Source: an uncultured Actinomycetes bacterium | GTDB taxonomy: Bacteria > Actinomycetota > Actinomycetes > Nanopelagicales > Nanopelagicaceae | DNA length: 8,004 nucleotides | NCBI GenBank assembly: GCA_903842855.1 | Contig: CAIMNT010000036.1 | Coordinates: 1-8,004 of the forward strand | Direction of reading: 5' to 3' | Position numbers and translations under genes: made by a program | The notes under the pieces: generated by a model | Databases searched by the model: none | What the model was told of the DNA's origin: nothing | What the model saw: the letters and a program-made list of their open reading frames with translations, nothing else | Part shown: positions 6,048 to 8,004 of the stretch, in pieces | Position numbering within the stretch: the first letter of the stretch is position 1 | Layout: each line of letters starts with the position of its first letter

Positions 6048-6076
6048 ATGGTACGACCTCGAATCCTAGTGGTAAA
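6048..6076 (-). promoter_or_regulatory. Candidate gyrB promoter
   Basis: TTTACC (6076-6071) and TACCAT (6053-6048) are separated by 17 bases, each 4 of 6 to the sigma-70 type consensus; TACCAT also fits the actinobacterial TANNNT. RNA would begin near 6041, giving a leader of about 70 bases containing the 5991-6015 hairpin. The wide dciA-gyrB gap, in an otherwise compact locus, is the main support for a promoter here. The exact boxes are uncertain. Confidence 0.3.
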
Positions 6077-6134
6077 TGCGCCATCGAACCAGCCATAAAA
6101 AGGCGTAGGTGAACTTCTAACAGGCTTTTGGAGA

Positions 6135-6590
6135 TTAGCCGTAGGTATCCCTAGGTCCGCGGGAATTTCGGATCGTTCTGATGCCTTTTTTCCAACTTGG
6201 CGCACCGGGTGGGAGAACCACAATCTCCTCTACCAGCGCCCCGGGGGCAGAGTTGGAAATGGTCTGCAGGAGGTTGTTGGCCATCAAAGTGAGTTGGGTT
6301 GCCCAAGCTGAAGAGGTGGCCTGAACCGTCAATAGACCATCAACTAAGGAGATAGGGGTCGAATGGGTGCCGACGTCTAGGCCAACGACATCTGCCCACT
6401 CTGTGAAGAGCGATCCCTCGGCAATTCCTTGCCGCCAATCCCGTGTGGTTACAAGCTCCTCAAGAACACTGTTTAGCGGCTGCGGGTCTCCAATTTTTTC
6501 GCGCGCCGCCTCTTCTACATTGGTCGTTCTATTTCTGCGAGAGTTATCGCGCCATGTTTTATATAACTCTTTGGCAAGATCAACTTTCAT
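6135..6590 (-). CDS. dciA: DciA replicative helicase loader/operator (DUF721 family)
   Basis: A 151-residue cytoplasmic protein. DciA proteins interact with replicative helicase DnaB and are needed for replication in bacteria lacking DnaC/DnaI-type loaders. The globular DUF721 domain shows LFTEWADVVGLDVGTHSTPISL (61-82), DGLLTVQA (84-91) and SSAWATQLTLMANNLL (93-108), including the conserved Trp96 region. The N-terminal 35 or so residues are charged and probably flexible. The C-terminal tail PSWKKG...GPRDTYG (131-151) is the typical actinobacterial ending, so the protein is complete. The ATG start (6590-6588) overlaps the recF TGA in the arrangement ATGA and has no strong Shine-Dalgarno, suggesting coupled translation from recF. 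Confidence 0.93.
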   Translation of the reverse strand: MKVDLAKELYKTWRDNSRRNRTTNVEEAAREKIGDPQPLNSVLEELVTTRDWRQGIAEGSLFTEWADVVGLDVGTHSTPISLVDGLLTVQATSSAWATQLTLMANNLLQTISNSAPGALVEEIVVLPPGAPSWKKGIRTIRNSRGPRDTYG

Positions 6591-7678
6591 GAAAGTAATT
6601 TAACGCTTCCATTTCTTACAAGATAGGTGGCACCGGATAGATCTTTTGGAAGGTCTCCTTCTACCGCCACAGTAATAAAAGTCTGCTCTGCTGATTGCGC
6701 AAGAGAGATAAGTTGGGTACGACGCTCCTCATCAAGCTCAGAAAATACATCATCTAAAATTAAAATTGGTCTTGTACCTTCGTTTATCAATAACTCGTAC
6801 GACGCTAATTTTAATGAGAGTGCTATCGACCAAGACTCTCCGTGTGATGCATAACCTTTAACTGCGTGGTCTCCAAGATTTAAAACCAAGTCATCTCGAT
6901 GTGGGCCAACTAGTGTCAAACCTCGGTCCAACTCTTGTGCCCTGCGCTCCAACATCTGCGCCAGGAGAGTGGAGTAATTCTCCTCCAGATTGATGCTTGG
7001 GCTATCAATTGAGCATTTATATGAAATGTGCGCTGGTTTCTCTGCCGAAATGGTGGCATATATCTTTGTGAAATAGGGATCAAACTCTGTAAGTAGGGCG
7101 ATGCGCGCTGCAATTATCTCCGCCCCAAATTTAGCCACTTGTTGATCCCAAGGTTCCAAAGAAGAAAGGTTGGCACGCGTCTTTAGTAGAGCGTTGCGTT
7201 GACGCACCGATCTTTCATAGTCGCTAATTACTCCAGCCATTCGTGGTGAGCGAAGTGTAAGAATTTGATCAATAAACCTACGGCGTTCTGATGGATCCCC
7301 TCGAACTAAATCCATATCTTCTGGTGAGAAATAGATACATTGAATCAAGCCAAATAAATCTTTTTGGCTACGTATTGGGTTTTGGTTGATACGGGCGCGG
7401 TTGGCTTTTTCAGTATTGATCTCTAGTTCGACCAAAACCTCCCGATCTGGGTGTTGGATTTTGGCTCTTGTATAAGCGGCGCTCTCACCGAGTTTCACCA
7501 AAGGTAGATCGCCAGAAGTTCGATGTGAGGAAAGGAAAGCCATATAAAGAATTGATTCAACAATATTGGTCTTGCCTTCACCATTACGACCTAAGAAGAT
7601 AGTGATTCCGGGGTCAAACGGAAGATCTAACTCTGAATAAGAACGAAAGTTCTTAAGTGAGAGATGTGTGAGGTGCAC
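6587..7678 (-). CDS. recF: DNA replication and repair protein RecF
   Basis: A 363-residue SMC-like ABC ATPase that acts in gap repair with RecO and RecR, loading RecA at single-strand gaps. Walker A is GRNGEGKT (30-37). SHR (51-53) and GDPSERRRFID (127-137) are RecF-typical. GPHRDD (258-263) precedes the signature ASHGES (277-282), and Walker B with D-loop is PILILDDVFSELDEERR (304-320). The insertion arm (about 140-250) lies between the two halves. The length is normal. The start is GTG (7678-7676), chosen because the N-terminus MHLTHLSLKNFRSY aligns with the family from the first strand. It is only five bases after the dnaN stop and I see no Shine-Dalgarno, so re-initiation from dnaN is likely. 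Its 3' end overlaps dciA by four bases. Confidence 0.98.
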   Translation of the reverse strand: MHLTHLSLKNFRSYSELDLPFDPGITIFLGRNGEGKTNIVESILYMAFLSSHRTSGDLPLVKLGESAAYTRAKIQHPDREVLVELEINTEKANRARINQNPIRSQKDLFGLIQCIYFSPEDMDLVRGDPSERRRFIDQILTLRSPRMAGVISDYERSVRQRNALLKTRANLSSLEPWDQQVAKFGAEIIAARIALLTEFDPYFTKIYATISAEKPAHISYKCSIDSPSINLEENYSTLLAQMLERRAQELDRGLTLVGPHRDDLVLNLGDHAVKGYASHGESWSIALSLKLASYELLINEGTRPILILDDVFSELDEERRTQLISLAQSAEQTFITVAVEGDLPKDLSGATYLVRNGSVKLLS

Positions 7679-7683
7679 GCAGG

Positions 7684-8004
7684 TTAAGCGCTGTAGCGCA
7701 TTGGCATAAGTAGATACTGATAACTTATATCGCGAGTTCCAGATAGTTCATGTTTGCCAGTAAGTACAGCTGGCTTGCTTGCGCCGGTGAAATTAAATTG
7801 TACAAAAGGAGTTCCGATAGCTTGGAGCCCATCTGTTAAATATTGTGGGTTGAAGGCGATGTTAATTGGTTCACCTGAATAAATAATCTCTAACTCTTCA
7901 GTTGCTTGTGCATCTTCTCCAGCGCCTGCTTCTAGTTGAAGAGAGTTGTTGTTAAATATGAGTCGAAGTGGAACAGTCTTGTCTGTTACTAAAGCAACTC
8001 TTCG
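7684..8004 (-). CDS. dnaN: DNA polymerase III beta sliding clamp, C-terminal part (5' end outside the window)
   Basis: The last 106 residues of the clamp that rings DNA and tethers the polymerase. What is visible is most of domain III: RRVALVTDKTVPLRLIF, LEIIYSGEPINIAFNPQYLTDGLQAI, and the C-terminal YQYLLMPMRYSA. YLLMPMR is the usual terminal strand near the hydrophobic pocket that binds clamp-binding motifs of client proteins. The stop is TAA (7686-7684). The open frame runs to the window edge without interruption. It sits immediately ahead of recF, as in most bacteria with the dnaA-dnaN-recF origin cluster. Confidence 0.97.
   Translation of the reverse strand, partial: RRVALVTDKTVPLRLIFNNNSLQLEAGAGEDAQATEELEIIYSGEPINIAFNPQYLTDGLQAIGTPFVQFNFTGASKPAVLTGKHELSGTRDISYQYLLMPMRYSA
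7688..7699 (-). other. Short GC hairpin at the dnaN 3' end
   Basis: GCGC-TACA-GCGC forms a four-pair stem within the last codons of dnaN, directly before the stop and the recF GTG. It is small and may be a by-product of the Arg-Tyr-Ser-Ala codons. Confidence 0.25.

Noticed and set aside
5970..6134. Terminator after dciA
   Set aside because: There is a TTTTT run near 6096-6101, but the only pairing around it is three bases (GCC/GGC), too weak to support a terminator.
6002..6223. 73-codon open frame on the minus strand running from inside dciA into the gap before gyrB
   Set aside because: It begins at TTG inside dciA with a purine tract too close to serve as a ribosome site, has a basic low-complexity product with no recognisable domain, and would cover the probable gyrB promoter.
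7679..8004. Origin of replication or DnaA boxes
   Set aside because: The gene order implies that oriC is nearby, beyond dnaN, but no clustered TTATCCACA-like sites are visible and the recF-dnaN spacing is only five bases.

Overview
This window is the segment just downstream of the chromosomal origin in an actinobacterium. Every gene is on the minus strand, so the biological reading direction is from base 8004 towards base 1: dnaN (3' end only) - recF - dciA - gyrB - gyrA - tRNA-Ile(GAT) - an NADP-dependent Rossmann oxidoreductase - tRNA-Ala(TGC) - a cyclophilin peptidyl-prolyl isomerase that runs off the left edge. The dnaN-recF-dciA-gyrB-gyrA block followed by tRNA-Ile, tRNA-Ala and ppiA is a classic actinobacterial order. 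The proteins also carry actinobacterial signatures: DciA ends GPRDTYG, and GyrA has NYHPHGD and GSPGND. Base composition is moderate (about 40-52 % G+C in the lines I counted) and spacing is tight. Together this suggests a streamlined, lower-GC aquatic actinobacterium such as a freshwater Nanopelagicales (acI) type; the lineage is inference, not proof.

Region by region. 7684-8004 holds the last 106 codons of the beta clamp. recF (GTG start) follows after 5 bases and overlaps dciA by ATGA, so these three look like one translationally coupled unit of clamp, gap repair and helicase loading. A 165-base gap then holds a candidate promoter and a clear 8-bp hairpin just ahead of a strong Shine-Dalgarno and the GTG of gyrB. 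gyrB and gyrA overlap by one base (TGATG) and should be made in equal amounts for the A2B2 gyrase. A hairpin covers the gyrA stop codon, and tRNA-Ile starts about 46 bases later.

The accessory part lies between tRNA-Ile and tRNA-Ala. It is one complete 219-residue oxidoreductase gene of the F420H2:NADP-reductase-like family, visibly richer in G+C than its neighbours. It has a possible promoter of its own, a leader that could hide its ribosome site in read-through RNA, and a large imperfect stem-loop after its stop codon. The cyclophilin gene after tRNA-Ala also has its own -10-like box and a good ribosome site.

I found no mobile element, CRISPR array or origin. I do not see a new multi-gene system here. 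The window is mostly a conserved replication/topology locus, and its interest lies in the intergenic RNA structures, the insertion between the tRNA genes and some lineage-specific details of the proteins. No gene-free stretch exceeds 300 bases; the longest is 165.
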